A DNA stretch of 62,915 nt from Burkholderiales bacterium (lineage in GTDB: Bacteria; Pseudomonadota; Gammaproteobacteria; Burkholderiales; Burkholderiaceae_C), in NCBI GenBank assembly GCA_028868825.1, contig JAGWTU010000029.1:1-62915 (forward strand), in the 5' to 3' direction. Of the stretch, positions 19,668 through 28,878 are shown piece after piece; the first letter of the stretch is position 1; every line of letters starts with the position of its first letter. The position numbers and the translations under genes were made by a program. The notes below the pieces were generated by a model. That model searched no databases, was not told the origin of the DNA, and saw only the letters and a list, made by a program, of their open reading frames with translations.

Positions 19668-20933
19668 CTAGGCGGCCGACGCGGTCTCGGCCTCGGGCAG
19701 GCGCACGGCCTGACCCTGGCTGTACTGGTAGTCGAGGAAGACATGCTCGGCGCTCAGCAGCTGGTAGCTGCCGTCGGCATTGCGCACGCTCGTGTCCTTC
19801 AGCCGCGACGCCGTCTGGCCGCAGGTCCAGATCGCGAAATTGCGCATCTGCGTGCACAGGCAGGTCTTGTCCCGTACCGAGACGCGGCGCTCGCCGGGGT
19901 GCAGCGCGACCTCGCGGTTGTAGGCGTCGATGTAGGCGCATTTGCCGTGCGCGTCGAGCAGGTAGCCGTAGGCCTCGCAGTTCGGGCGGATGCCGTCGCC
20001 GATGCCGGGGCTGGCCTTGATCATGCGCATCGGGTAGCCGGTGGGCGAGATCTGGTTGACCTCGATGTCCTCGGCCTCGGCCTTGAAGTATTCCTGCTTG
20101 ATGTCGTCGGGCAGGCCGCATTCGCGCGTCACGGTGAAGCGCGTGGCGACCTGCACGCCGGCGGCGCCATGGCCGAGCATCTCGACGGCGTCGCCACCGG
20201 TGAAGATGCCACCGGCGGCGATCAGCGGGATCGCGAGCTGCTCCTGCTTCAGGTAGGCGGCGATCTCGGCGACGATGGTCGCGAGGTCGTATTGCGACCA
20301 GTCCATGCCGAAGCCCAGATGGCCGCCGGCCAGCGGCCCCTCGACGACGATGTAGTCGGGCAGCCGCGCAAGCCGGCTGTTCTTCTTCAGGAACAGCTGC
20401 AGCGCGCGCAGCGACGAGACGATGATGCCGAGCTTGGCATCGCGGAAGCGCGGATGGCCCTCGATGAGCGCGAACGAGCCCAGGTGCAGACCGGCCGCGA
20501 GCGTGATGCCGTCGATGCCGGCGTCCAGCGCCGCGCTCATGCGCAGCGCCAGCGTCTCGCGCGGCGCGTTCATCGTCAGCTTCTCCATGCAGTTGATGAA
20601 GATCAGCCCCGATCCGCGCTTGCGCGCCATCGTCCCCTCGACGTGCAGCCGCGTTGCCTCGGCGAGATGGCCCATGTCGAACTTCACCGACGACTTGTCG
20701 TCGGAGTGGACGTTGTGCTTGTACTGGGCCTGCTTGGCCTTGACGAACTTGGTGTTGTAGCGGCGGTCGGTGACGGTCTTGACCATCGCGTCGGAGATAT
20801 GGCCGACGCCGCCCAGGCGAGCCGCCTCGAGCGCCAGGTCCGACGACGAGATGTCCACCCCCATGCCACCGACGACGATCGGCACCAGTTCATGCCGGCC
20901 CAGTCGCAGGCGGAAGTCATCCAACGATTGCAT
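19668..20933 (-). CDS. Nitronate monooxygenase / 2-nitropropane dioxygenase-like FMN protein
   Basis: FMN-dependent TIM-barrel protein of 421 aa. The flavin phosphate-binding part appears as AAGGIFTGGDAVEMLGHGAAG with the substrate-side VEGPLAGGHLGFG before it, the layout of the nitronate monooxygenase superfamily. The C-terminal section holds a cluster of cysteines (KCAYID, KTCLCTQ, WTCGQ) seen in the longer subgroup of this family, where the physiological substrate is not established. First gene of a probable three-gene minus-strand operon with OsmC and an MFS carrier. It is divergent from minC; the 168 bases between them show no clear promoter. Confidence 0.8.
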   Translation of the reverse strand: MQSLDDFRLRLGRHELVPIVVGGMGVDISSSDLALEAARLGGVGHISDAMVKTVTDRRYNTKFVKAKQAQYKHNVHSDDKSSVKFDMGHLAEATRLHVEGTMARKRGSGLIFINCMEKLTMNAPRETLALRMSAALDAGIDGITLAAGLHLGSFALIEGHPRFRDAKLGIIVSSLRALQLFLKKNSRLARLPDYIVVEGPLAGGHLGFGMDWSQYDLATIVAEIAAYLKQEQLAIPLIAAGGIFTGGDAVEMLGHGAAGVQVATRFTVTRECGLPDDIKQEYFKAEAEDIEVNQISPTGYPMRMIKASPGIGDGIRPNCEAYGYLLDAHGKCAYIDAYNREVALHPGERRVSVRDKTCLCTQMRNFAIWTCGQTASRLKDTSVRNADGSYQLLSAEHVFLDYQYSQGQAVRLPEAETASAA

Positions 20934-21101
20934 AGTCCACTTTCGAACCGAACGAACCGTCCGCGCCGCTCGAGTCCCAGGCCGGCGACGCTGCCGGACC
21001 GGCTAGTATCCCCCGGATTGGGGAACCGCCGGCGCCCGGCCTTGGATGCCCGCGCCCCGGCCGGCTCGTCGTCAGCCGCTAAACTCGCCCGCTACCCGCC
21101 C

Positions 21102-21887
21102 ATGATCGCCGCCCCGACCCATCCCGCCGCGGTCTTCGAGCTCAAGAGCGCCGCGTTCGACCTGGTCGCACTGCGACTCGAGACGGCCGACCTCGAAGCG
21201 CTCGCGAAGTCGCTGGACCAGCGCTACGCCGCCACCCCCGGCCTGTTCGACCAGGACCCGGTGCTGATCGACCTCGACGCGCTGCGCGAGGCCGACGCCG
21301 CCATCGACTTCGCCGCCCTCGTCGCGCTGCTGCGCGGCCATGGCCTGCTCGCCGTCGCCGTGCGCGGCGGCAGCGCGAACCAGACGGCGGCCGCGCGCGC
21401 CGCCGGGCTCGCCGAAGCGCAGGCCGCCGCGCCGCGGGTGGTGCGGGCGCGGGCGGAAGCGGCCGCCGAAGCAGCCGCAGCCGCGGAAACCGCTGAAGCC
21501 GGCGCAGCGAATGCCGCCGCCGTCGAGCCGCCGCCGACGATCGTCGTGCCGCGCGGCGCGCTCATCGTCGACCGCCCGCTGCGCTCGGGCCAGCGCGTCT
21601 ACGCCAAGGGCGCCGACCTCGTCGTGCTCGCCCATGTGAGCCATGGCGCCGAGGTCATCGCCGACGGCCATATCCATGTCTACGCGGCGCTGCGCGGCCG
21701 CGCGCTGGCCGGTGCGCGCGGCGACACCGAGGCCCGCATCTTCTGCACCTGCATGGAGCCGCAGCTGATCTCCATCGCCGGCATCTACCGCACGACCGAG
21801 CAGCCGCTGGCCGCCGATGTGCTGGGCCGTGCCGCGCAAGTCCGGCTCGAGGGCGACCGGATCGTCGTCGAGCCGCTGAACCATTGA
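21102..21887 (+). CDS. minC: Septum site-determining protein MinC
   Basis: FtsZ-assembly inhibitor of 261 aa. The N-terminal domain (FELKSAAFDLVALRL) and C-terminal beta-helix domain (LRSGQRVYAKGADLVVLAHV, then GAEVIADGHIHVYAALRGRA) are both typical of MinC, joined by an Ala-rich linker. MinC is recruited to the poles by MinD and blocks Z-ring formation there. The gene leads the minCDE operon; minD starts 14 bases after its stop. ATG at 21102 gives the normal N-terminus. Confidence 0.96.
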   Translation: MIAAPTHPAAVFELKSAAFDLVALRLETADLEALAKSLDQRYAATPGLFDQDPVLIDLDALREADAAIDFAALVALLRGHGLLAVAVRGGSANQTAAARAAGLAEAQAAAPRVVRARAEAAAEAAAAAETAEAGAANAAAVEPPPTIVVPRGALIVDRPLRSGQRVYAKGADLVVLAHVSHGAEVIADGHIHVYAALRGRALAGARGDTEARIFCTCMEPQLISIAGIYRTTEQPLAADVLGRAAQVRLEGDRIVVEPLNH

Positions 21888-21901
21888 AAGGCTACACACC
21901 C

Positions 21902-22717
21902 ATGACCAAGATCGTCGTCGTCACGTCCGGCAAAGGCGGGGTCGGCAAGACCACCACCAGTGCCAGCTTCGCCTCCGGGCTCGCGCTGGCAGGGCACAAG
22001 ACCGCGGTGATCGATTTCGACGTCGGCCTGCGCAATCTCGACCTCATCATGGGTTGCGAGCGCCGCGTCGTCTACGACCTCATCAACGTCATCCACGACG
22101 AGGCCAAGCTGACGCAGGCGCTGATCAAGGACAAGCATTGCGACAACCTGTTCGTGCTCGCGGCCTCGCAGACGCGCGACAAGGACGCGCTGACGCAGGA
22201 CGGCGTCGAGCGCGTGCTCGGCGAACTCGCGGCGATGGACTTCGAATTCATCGTCTGCGATTCGCCCGCCGGCATCGAGACCGGCGCGCTGATGGCGATG
22301 CATTTCGCCGACGAGGCGCTCGTCGTCACGAACCCCGAGGTCTCGTCGGTGCGCGACTCGGACCGCATCCTCGGCATGCTGGCGTCGAAGACCAGGCGTG
22401 CGATCGCCGGCAAGGAGCCGGTGAAGGAGCATCTGCTCGTCACCCGCTACGACCCGAACCGCGTCGCCGGCGGCCAGATGCTGTCGCTCGACGACATCCA
22501 GGAGATCCTGCGCATCGAGCTGATCGGCGTCGTCCCCGAATCGCAGTCGGTGCTCGACGCGTCGAACCAGGGCATCCCGGCGATCCACCTCAAGGGGACC
22601 GATGTCGGCGAGGCCTACAAGGACGTCGTCGCGCGCTTCCTCGGCGAGAAGCGGCCGCTGCGCTTCACCGAAGCGGTCAAGCCCGGCTTCTTCAAGCGCG
22701 TCTTCGGCGGGAGGTGA
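21902..22717 (+). CDS. minD: Septum site-determining ATPase MinD
   Basis: Membrane-associated ATPase of 271 aa with the deviant Walker [13 protein letters not shown] near the N-terminus and a C-terminal amphipathic helix (FFKRVFGGR) for membrane binding. It recruits MinC and oscillates with MinE to place the division site at mid-cell. Conserved blocks [19 protein letters not shown] and [10 protein letters not shown] are textbook MinD. The gap to minE is four bases. Confidence 0.97.
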   Translation: MTKIVVVTSGKGGVGKTTTSASFASGLALAGHKTAVIDFDVGLRNLDLIMGCERRVVYDLINVIHDEAKLTQALIKDKHCDNLFVLAASQTRDKDALTQDGVERVLGELAAMDFEFIVCDSPAGIETGALMAMHFADEALVVTNPEVSSVRDSDRILGMLASKTRRAIAGKEPVKEHLLVTRYDPNRVAGGQMLSLDDIQEILRIELIGVVPESQSVLDASNQGIPAIHLKGTDVGEAYKDVVARFLGEKRPLRFTEAVKPGFFKRVFGGR

Positions 22718-22721
22718 GGCG

Positions 22722-22985
22722 ATGTCCCTGCTTTCTTTCTTTCTCGGCGAGAAGAAGAAGACCGCCAGCGTCGCCAAGGAGCGGCTGCAGATCATCCTCG
22801 CGCACGAGCGCAGCGGCCGCGGCGCGAGCCGGCCCGACTACCTGCCGGCGCTGCAGCGCGAACTCGTCGCGGTGATCTCGAAGTACGTCTCGATCAAGCC
22901 CGAGGACATCAAGGTCCACCTCGAGCGCCAGGACAACCTCGAGGTGCTCGAAGTCAAGATCGAGCTGCCCGATGCGCTGAGGTAG
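22722..22985 (+). CDS. minE: Cell division topological specificity factor MinE
   Basis: Small regulator of MinD, 87 aa, with the N-terminal [20 protein letters not shown] membrane/MinD-contact region and the dimerising C-terminal domain ([11 protein letters not shown]). It stimulates MinD ATPase and drives pole-to-pole oscillation. Preceded by GGGAGGTGAG, a strong ribosome-binding site. Its last 32 bases overlap, on the other strand, the end of an M48 peptidase gene. Confidence 0.97.
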   Translation: MSLLSFFLGEKKKTASVAKERLQIILAHERSGRGASRPDYLPALQRELVAVISKYVSIKPEDIKVHLERQDNLEVLEVKIELPDALR

Positions 22986-23787
22986 CCGAAGCAGTCTTGG
23001 CGGCGCGCGCCGCGGCGAAGATGCGCAGCGCCAGCGGCAGCCGCTCGCGCAGCCGCGCCAGCCGCTCGCGCGCAGCCGGGTGCGTGCGCACGAGCGGCGC
23101 CGCGCCCTCGGGTTGCGCCGCCGCGGCCTCGATGAAGCGCAGTTGGCGCGCCGGCGCGTAGCCGGCGGCGCTGGCCAGCAGCAGGCCGAGCTCGTCGGCC
23201 TCGAATTCGCCGGCCTGCATCACCGGCTCGAGCGACTTCAGGAGCGTGTAGTTGTAGTCGATCTCGACGTACATGTCGGCGACGCTGCGCCGCACGTTGC
23301 GCGGCAGCAGCTGGCGCGCGTACTGCAGCGTCTGGCGCTCGTGTTCGAGGATGCTGTGCGACATCTCGTGCGCGAGCACGAAGGCGAGCATCGCGTCGTC
23401 GAGATGCTGCTCGCGCAGGAAGACCTCGGAGATCAGCAGGCGGCCGCCCGGCAGCGCCATCGCGTCGACATCGGCGCTGCGCAGCACCGTCAGCGTCCAT
23501 GGCAGGTGGCGCGCGCGTTCGGTCTGCAGCCGCGCCAGCGGCACGAGGCGGGCGAAGACGCGCTGAAGTTGCGCGCAATAGCGGCGGCAGCCTTCGAGTC
23601 CCTGCGCACGGGCGCGCTCGACGAGGGCGCGGGTGCTGCCGGCGCTCGCATCGTCGACCTCGCGCGCGCTCCAGCCCAGCGCCACCGGCTGGTAGGCGAG
23701 TTCGGCCCAGCTCGGCGCCGCCGCGACCGGCCCGGCCACGGCCATCGCGCAAGCCAGTATCCATCGCTGCCACCGGAGCTCGACCAT
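22954..23787 (-). CDS. M48-family zinc metallopeptidase, exported
   Basis: Protease-like protein of 277 aa with an N-terminal signal peptide ([17 protein letters not shown]), the zinc motif HEMSH (His140, Glu141, His144) and the third-ligand glutamate in EFEADELG, the pattern of M48 peptidases such as BepA/LoiP, which handle outer-membrane protein quality in the periplasm. The AGGAGG site is 3 bases before the ATG at 23793 and 9 bases before the ATG at 23787; the latter spacing is better. The gene is convergent with minE and overlaps its end. Confidence 0.85.
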   Translation of the reverse strand: MVELRWQRWILACAMAVAGPVAAAPSWAELAYQPVALGWSAREVDDASAGSTRALVERARAQGLEGCRRYCAQLQRVFARLVPLARLQTERARHLPWTLTVLRSADVDAMALPGGRLLISEVFLREQHLDDAMLAFVLAHEMSHSILEHERQTLQYARQLLPRNVRRSVADMYVEIDYNYTLLKSLEPVMQAGEFEADELGLLLASAAGYAPARQLRFIEAAAAQPEGAAPLVRTHPAARERLARLRERLPLALRIFAAARAAKTASATSAHRAARS

Positions 23788-23919
23788 GGTCATGCACCTC
23801 CTGGTTCAGGGTAGCCCGGCGCGCGGTTTCCTGCCGTGCGCATTGGGCGGCGATCTCCCCCCAGATGCCGAAATCGCGCGACTCCGGCGTTCGAGTCGGA
23901 TCCGTAAAAACCCTTAAGC

Positions 23920-23932
23920 GCGCGATTCGCGC
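23920..23932. promoter_or_regulatory. Palindrome upstream of the MHS transporter promoter
   Basis: Perfect odd palindrome GCGCGATTCGCGC, about 40 bases upstream of the -35 hexamer at 23973. A second imperfect one, TGCGCGATCAGCGCA, follows at 23939-23953. Both share the GCGAT core with the inverted repeats in front of the AroE-like gene, so they may be further sites for the same regulator. Confidence 0.4.
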
Positions 23933-23954
23933 TCAGTCTGCGCGATCAGCGCAC

Positions 23955-24001
23955 GAGCGAGGCCGTTCGCTCTTGTGACCCGTCGGGCCGAGGCCTACTG
24001 T
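23955..24001 (+). promoter_or_regulatory. Promoter and operator of the ShiA-like transporter operon
   Basis: Inverted repeat GAGCGA-6 bp-TCGCTC (23955-23972) sits directly against a -35 TTGTGA (23973-23978); after exactly 17 bases comes -10 TACTGT (23996-24001). The AroE-like gene has TTGTCG-17 bp-TACTGT with GAGCGA/TCGCTC repeats upstream. A weak -10 with an operator next to the -35 fits an activated promoter, as with PcaU/PobR-type IclR regulators (inference). Confidence 0.6.
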
Positions 24002-24045
24002 TCGGCCACGCGCTGCAAAACGCGAAAGAACTCACCGTTCATTGG
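23996..24045 (+). repeat. Leader sequence shared with the AroE-like gene (copy 1)
   Basis: From the -10 onward this stretch matches 32094-32140 in ordered blocks: TACTGTTCG, CCAC, GCGCTGCAA, CGC, AACTCA, TCATTGG, with small gaps between. This goes beyond a common promoter and suggests the 5' region was duplicated or is kept for a shared regulatory purpose. Confidence 0.65.
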
Positions 24046-24076
24046 TCCAAAAGGCGAAATGCCGACGGAGACAACC

Positions 24077-25459
24077 ATGACCCAAGCTCCCCGGAGATCC
24101 GAGCAGTCGAAGAAGGCCGCCGCCAGCGGCTGGATCGGCTCAGCGCTCGAGTACTACGACTTCTTCATCTACGCCACCGCCGCGGCGCTGATCTTCCCGC
24201 AGATCTTCTTTCCCAAGGGCGACCCGAAGACGGCCATCGTCGCTTCGCTGGCGACCTACGGCGTCGGCTATGTCGCGCGGCCGATCGGCGCCTTCGTCCT
24301 CGGCCACCTCGGCGACCGCCATGGCCGCAAGCAGGTGCTGCTGATCTGCATGTTCCTGATGGGTTTCTCGACGATGGCCGTCGGCCTGCTGCCGACCTAC
24401 GCCCAGGTCGGCATGCTGGCGCCGGTGCTGCTCGTCGTGCTGCGCCTGATCCAGGGCTTCGCCGTCGCCGGCGAGATCTCGGGTGCGAGCTCGATGATCC
24501 TCGAGCATGCGCCGGCCGGGCAGCGCGGCTTCTACGCCAGCTTCACGCTGCAGGGCGTGCAGGCCGGCCAGGTGCTGGCCGCCGCGGTCTTCCTGCCGCT
24601 GGCGCATTACATGGAGCCCGAGGCCTTCAACAGCTGGGGCTGGCGCATCCCGTTCCTGCTCAGCTTCCTCGTCCTCGTCGCCGGCTACATCATCCGCCGC
24701 AACGTCGAGGAAACGCCGGTGTTCGCCGCCGAGGGCCAGCAGGGCCAGGTGCCCAGGCAGCCCATCGTCGAGGCCTTCAGGTACTGCTGGCGCGACATGC
24801 TGCGCGTCGTCTGCCTGGCGCTGATGAACGTCATCGCCGTCGTCGCGACGATCTTCGGCGGCGCCTACGCCGTGCAGCCGGCCTACGGCATCGGCTTCGC
24901 CAAGGACGTGTATCTCTGGATCCCGGTCGTCGGCAACATCGTCGCCGTGCTCGTGATCCCCTGGGTCGGCAGCCTGTCGGACCGCATCGGCCGCCGCCCG
25001 CCGATCATCTTCGCCGCGCTCGGCACCGGGCTGCTGTCGTTCGGCTACCTGTACGCGATCAGCATCCACAGCGTGGGCCTGGCGTTCGCGCTCTCGATCC
25101 TGATGTGGGGCGTCGTCTACCAGGGCTACAACGCCGTCTTCCCGAGCTTCTACCCCGAGCTGTTCCCGGCGCGGGCCCGCGTCACCGCGATGGCCATCGC
25201 CCAGAACACCGGCACGACGATCACCGCGCTGCTGCCGGCGCTGTTCGCCTGGGTCGCGCCGCCGGGGGCCGCGAACATCCCGCTCATCGTCGGCGGCATC
25301 ACCTTCGGCATCACGGTGGTCGTCGCGATCGCCGCGTACAGCGCCCGCGAGACCTTCCGCATCCGCACCGCCGACCTCGGCGACCCGCACGCGCTGCCCG
25401 CCGGCAGCGAGGCCCCGGCCGCCGACTACGAACCCGCACCGCTGCGCCGCGCCGCCTGA
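24077..25459 (+). CDS. MHS-family (ShiA/KgtP-like) metabolite:proton symporter
   Basis: Twelve-helix MFS protein of 460 aa of the metabolite:H+ symporter group; the start WIGSALEYYDFFIYATAAAL and loop motif GDRHGRKQVL match transporters for shikimate, alpha-ketoglutarate and related organic acids. ATG at 24077 was chosen because GGAGA precedes it by about 6 bases; in-frame ATGs at 24059 and 23975 lie before or outside that site. It is the first gene of an operon with the ThDP enzyme, the acylating dehydrogenase and perhaps the aldolase gene. The likely role is import of the organic acid that the block degrades; the acid itself is unknown. Confidence 0.85.
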   Translation: MTQAPRRSEQSKKAAASGWIGSALEYYDFFIYATAAALIFPQIFFPKGDPKTAIVASLATYGVGYVARPIGAFVLGHLGDRHGRKQVLLICMFLMGFSTMAVGLLPTYAQVGMLAPVLLVVLRLIQGFAVAGEISGASSMILEHAPAGQRGFYASFTLQGVQAGQVLAAAVFLPLAHYMEPEAFNSWGWRIPFLLSFLVLVAGYIIRRNVEETPVFAAEGQQGQVPRQPIVEAFRYCWRDMLRVVCLALMNVIAVVATIFGGAYAVQPAYGIGFAKDVYLWIPVVGNIVAVLVIPWVGSLSDRIGRRPPIIFAALGTGLLSFGYLYAISIHSVGLAFALSILMWGVVYQGYNAVFPSFYPELFPARARVTAMAIAQNTGTTITALLPALFAWVAPPGAANIPLIVGGITFGITVVVAIAAYSARETFRIRTADLGDPHALPAGSEAPAADYEPAPLRRAA

Positions 25460-25489
25460 GCCCGGCGCCCGACACCCCAGGAGACAAGC

Positions 25490-27271
25490 ATGAAGAAACT
25501 GATTTCGCACCAACTGGTGAAGTACCTCGAGGACCGCGGTGTCGAGCACCTGTTCGGCCTCTGCGGCCACACGAACATCGCCGTGCTGACGGCGCTCGAG
25601 GGCAGCCGCGTCAAGTTCATCAACACGCGCCACGAGCAGGTCGCCGCGCATGCCGCCGACGGCTACGCCCGCGCCAGCAAGAAGACCTCGGTCGTGCTCA
25701 GCCACCTCGGCCCGGGGCTGACGAACGCGGCCACCGGCGTCGCCAACGCCGCGCTCGATTCGATCCCGATGGTCGTCATCGCCGGCGACGTGCCCAGCCA
25801 CTACTACGGCAAGCATCCGCACCAGGAAGTGAACCTGCACGCCGACGCCTCGCAGTCGGAGATCTACCGCCCCTTCGTCAAGCGCGTCTGGCGCGTCGAG
25901 CGTCCCGACCTCTTCCCCGAGATCCTCGAGAAGGCGTTCCAGCTCGCCGAGACGGGCCGCCCGGGCCCGGTGCTGGTCTCGGTGCCGATGGACATCTTCT
26001 CGATGGAGATCGACACGGCGCTGTTCGAGCGCCTGAAGCTGCACACGAAGACGCTGCAGAAACCGTCGATCGACGACGAGACGGCCACGCGCATCGTGCA
26101 GACGCTGGCCGCCGCGAAGACGCCCTTGCTCTACGTCGGCGGCGGCGTCGTGCTCGCCGATGCCTGCGCCGAGCTCGCCGAATTCGTCGACCACATGAGC
26201 ATCCCGGTCGCCCACAGCCTGATGGGCAAGGGCGTGCTGCCCGACGACCACCCGTACACGCTCGGCATGACCGGTTTCTGGGGCACCAAGTTCATCAACG
26301 ACAAATGCCTGAATGCCGATGTCGTGTTCGGCCTGGGCACGCGCTTCGCCGAGGCCGACTGCAGCAGCTGGGAGAAGGAATACACCTTCAGCTTCGGCCC
26401 CAGCCGGCTGATCCACATCGACATCGACCCGTCGGAGATCGGCCGCAATTACCCGGTCGAGATCGGCGCCGTCGCCGACCTCAAGCAGGCGCTGAAGGTC
26501 ATCAACCGCGTCGCCAAGCGCCTGTACCCGCAGGGCCGGCGCAACGACGCGCTCAAGGCCGAGATCGCCGCGAATCGCGACACCTTCGCCAGCGGCAACC
26601 TCGCCGCGCAGCAAAGCGACGCCTACCCGCTGCGCCCCGAGCGCATCCTCGCCGACGTCCGCGCCGTGCTGCCGCGCGACGCCATCATCACGACCGACGT
26701 GGGCTGGAACAAGAACGGCGTCGGCCAGCAGTTCCCGATCTACACGCCGGGCAGCGTGCTCACCCCGGGCGGCTTCGCGACGATGGGCTTCGGCGCCCCG
26801 GCCGCCATCGGCGCCAAGCTGGCCTGCCCGGATCGCGTCGTCGTCGCGCTCGTCGGCGACGGCGGCTTCGGCCAGAACCCGGCCGTGCTCGCGACGGCCG
26901 TCGAGAGCAATGTGCCCGTCGTCTGGGTGATCATGAACAACTGCGCCTTCGGCACCATCGCCGGGTTGCAGCTGGCGCATTACGGCACCACGACCGGCAC
27001 GCTGTTCGTCAAGGACGGCGAGCCCTATTCGGCCGATTTCGCGGCCATTGCCCGCGCCTACGGCGCCGAGGGCGTGCGCATCAACTCGGCGGCCGAATTC
27101 AAGCCCGCCTTCGAGCGCGCGATCGAGTCGAAGCGACCCTTCGTCATCGACGTCGCGATGCAGAACGTGCCGACGCCGACCGCGGGTCACTGGAACATCA
27201 TGGACATCTACTCGCCTGGCAAGAAGGTGCACCACGCCGACACCAGCGCCGTCGCCGCGAAGAAGTCCTGA
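25490..27271 (+). CDS. Thiamine-diphosphate-dependent enzyme (acetolactate synthase/2-oxoacid decarboxylase family)
   Basis: ThDP enzyme of 593 aa with the three usual domains: N-terminal pyrimidine-binding part with catalytic Glu49 in RHEQVAAHAADGYAR, central domain, and C-terminal diphosphate-binding motif GDGG (456-459) to NN (483-484). It resembles large subunits of acetolactate synthase and glyoxylate carboligase, but no small subunit gene is near. Since the next gene encodes an acylating aldehyde dehydrogenase, a decarboxylase or lyase that makes an aldehyde from a 2-oxo acid or 2-hydroxyacyl compound is a sensible guess; this is inference. AGGAGAC precedes the ATG. Confidence 0.85.
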   Translation: MKKLISHQLVKYLEDRGVEHLFGLCGHTNIAVLTALEGSRVKFINTRHEQVAAHAADGYARASKKTSVVLSHLGPGLTNAATGVANAALDSIPMVVIAGDVPSHYYGKHPHQEVNLHADASQSEIYRPFVKRVWRVERPDLFPEILEKAFQLAETGRPGPVLVSVPMDIFSMEIDTALFERLKLHTKTLQKPSIDDETATRIVQTLAAAKTPLLYVGGGVVLADACAELAEFVDHMSIPVAHSLMGKGVLPDDHPYTLGMTGFWGTKFINDKCLNADVVFGLGTRFAEADCSSWEKEYTFSFGPSRLIHIDIDPSEIGRNYPVEIGAVADLKQALKVINRVAKRLYPQGRRNDALKAEIAANRDTFASGNLAAQQSDAYPLRPERILADVRAVLPRDAIITTDVGWNKNGVGQQFPIYTPGSVLTPGGFATMGFGAPAAIGAKLACPDRVVVALVGDGGFGQNPAVLATAVESNVPVVWVIMNNCAFGTIAGLQLAHYGTTTGTLFVKDGEPYSADFAAIARAYGAEGVRINSAAEFKPAFERAIESKRPFVIDVAMQNVPTPTAGHWNIMDIYSPGKKVHHADTSAVAAKKS

Positions 27272-27310
27272 GCCGCGCCCCATCCGCATTCAACATCCTG
27301 GAGAACTACC

Positions 27311-28741
27311 ATGGTTGCCCCCGAACTCGTCAAATCCCCGATCAACGAAGCCCAGCAGGCCGAACTCGACCAGGCCTTCGAGCGTGCACAGAAGGCGCTC
27401 GCGATCATCGAAACCTATGACCAGGCGCGCGTCGACCGCCTGTGCCAGGCGGTGGCCTGGGCGGTGTCGAACAAGGTCACCTTCACGCGCCTCGTCGAGA
27501 TGGGCATCACCGAGAGCCGCCTCGGCGACAGCGAAAGCCGCATGGGCAAGCGCATGAAGATCCGCGGCATCCTGCGCGATGCGCTGCGCCAGAAGAGCGT
27601 CGGCATCATCGAGGAGATCCCCGAGAAGGGCATCGTCAAGTACGGCAAGCCGGCCGGCATCATCGCCTGCATCGTGCCGACGACGAACCCCGACCTGACG
27701 CCGGCCGGCAACGCGATCTATGCCATCAAGGCGCGCGACGCCGTGATCTTCTCGCCGCACCCGCGCGCCAAGAAGACGAGCTTCGAGACCGTGCGGCTGA
27801 TGCGCGAGGCGCTCGAGCGCGAGGGCGCGCCGGCCGACCTGCTGCAATGCCTCACGCAGGTCAACATCCCGATGTCGCAGGCGCTGATGGCGCGCGCCGA
27901 CCTCGTCATCGCCACCGGCGGCCAGCCGATGGTGCGCGCGGCCTACAGCTCGGGCACGCCGGCCTACGGTGTCGGTGCCGGCAACTCGACGATGATCATC
28001 GACGAGACGGCGAACATCGAGGAAGCGGCACGCAACACGCGGCTGTCGAAGACGAGCGATTTCGGCAGCGGCTGCTCGGCCGACGGCAACCTCATCATCC
28101 ACGAGCAGATCTTCGACGAGCTGCTCGCGCAACTGCAGAAGGAAGGCGGCTATCTCGCCAACGACGCCGAGAAGGCGGCGCTGAAGAAGGCGATGTGGGA
28201 CGACGAGGGCCACCGCCTGGCCGACACGGTCGCCATCGCGCCGCAGAAGCTGGCCGCGGCGGCCGGCTTCGAGATTCCCGCCGACCGCAAATTCATCATC
28301 GTGCGCGGCGACGAGATCGGCAAGAAACACTTCTATTCGGGCGAGAAGCTGACGACGCTGCTGGCCGTCTACAAGTTCAAGGACTTCGACCAGGCGCTCA
28401 CGATGATGCGCGGCGTCTACAACGTCGGCGGCAAGGGCCATTCCTGCGGCATCTATTCGTTCGATGCCGACCACATCCACCGCCTGGCGCTGGCCGCGCC
28501 GGTCAGCCGCATCATGGTGCGCCAGCCGCAATCGAAGGCCAATGCCGGCGCCTTCAACAACGGCATGCCGATGACCTCGAGCCTGGGCTGCGGCACCTGG
28601 GGCGGCAACGTGATCTCGGAGAACGTGAACCTCAAGCATTACATGAACACGACCTGGGTCTCGGTGCCGATCAAGGAAGACCGGCCGAGCGATGCCGAGC
28701 TGTTCGGCACCTTCTACGACCCGCGTCTGGAAGAAATCTGA
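27311..28741 (+). CDS. CoA-acylating aldehyde dehydrogenase (SauS-like)
   Basis: Aldehyde dehydrogenase of 476 aa from the CoA-dependent group: it aligns with acylating enzymes of AdhE/EutE/SauS type, with PAGIIACIVPTTNP, the nucleotide region and active cysteine Cys255 in FGSGCSADGN. SauS converts sulfoacetaldehyde to sulfoacetyl-CoA in sulfoacetate metabolism; no sulfonate-specific gene is seen here, so another aldehyde is as likely. It follows the ThDP gene by 39 bases with GGAG before the ATG. A good fit is ThDP enzyme to aldehyde, then aldehyde to acyl-CoA by this protein. Confidence 0.82.
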   Translation: MVAPELVKSPINEAQQAELDQAFERAQKALAIIETYDQARVDRLCQAVAWAVSNKVTFTRLVEMGITESRLGDSESRMGKRMKIRGILRDALRQKSVGIIEEIPEKGIVKYGKPAGIIACIVPTTNPDLTPAGNAIYAIKARDAVIFSPHPRAKKTSFETVRLMREALEREGAPADLLQCLTQVNIPMSQALMARADLVIATGGQPMVRAAYSSGTPAYGVGAGNSTMIIDETANIEEAARNTRLSKTSDFGSGCSADGNLIIHEQIFDELLAQLQKEGGYLANDAEKAALKKAMWDDEGHRLADTVAIAPQKLAAAAGFEIPADRKFIIVRGDEIGKKHFYSGEKLTTLLAVYKFKDFDQALTMMRGVYNVGGKGHSCGIYSFDADHIHRLALAAPVSRIMVRQPQSKANAGAFNNGMPMTSSLGCGTWGGNVISENVNLKHYMNTTWVSVPIKEDRPSDAELFGTFYDPRLEEI

Positions 28742-28743
28742 GC

Positions 28744-28766
28744 GAGGTCGGCGATGTGCCGACTTC
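28744..28766 (+). other. Stem-loop just after the acylating dehydrogenase stop codon
   Basis: Nine-pair hairpin GAGGTCGGC-GATGT-GCCGACTTC beginning two bases after the stop. There is no U-run, only TTTGCTTT a few bases later, so it may be a weak terminator or an mRNA processing/stability element. Confidence 0.4.
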
Positions 28767-28779
28767 GGATTTGCTTTAC

Positions 28780-28850
28780 GCCAGTGGGCCGACAGCCTCG
28801 CGTCGGGATGCGACCCGGCGCGCGGCCTCGCTCCGGTCGGTGCCACTGGC
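28780..28850 (+). other. Long-range inverted repeat before the aldolase gene
   Basis: GCCAGTGG and CCGAC on the left (28780-28793) pair with GTCGG and CCACTGGC on the right (28836-28850), leaving a GC-rich 42-base loop. With the hairpin at 28744 it fills the 137-base gap between two genes of the same direction and could lower expression of the downstream gene or be a regulator site. Confidence 0.35.
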
Positions 28851-28878
28851 CCTTTATTCATTCAGCAAGGAATGAGCG

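Noticed and set aside
27311..28741. Firm assignment as sulfoacetaldehyde dehydrogenase SauS
   Set aside because: The match is to the family; no sulfoacetate-CoA ligase, sulfite exporter or other sulfonate gene is present.
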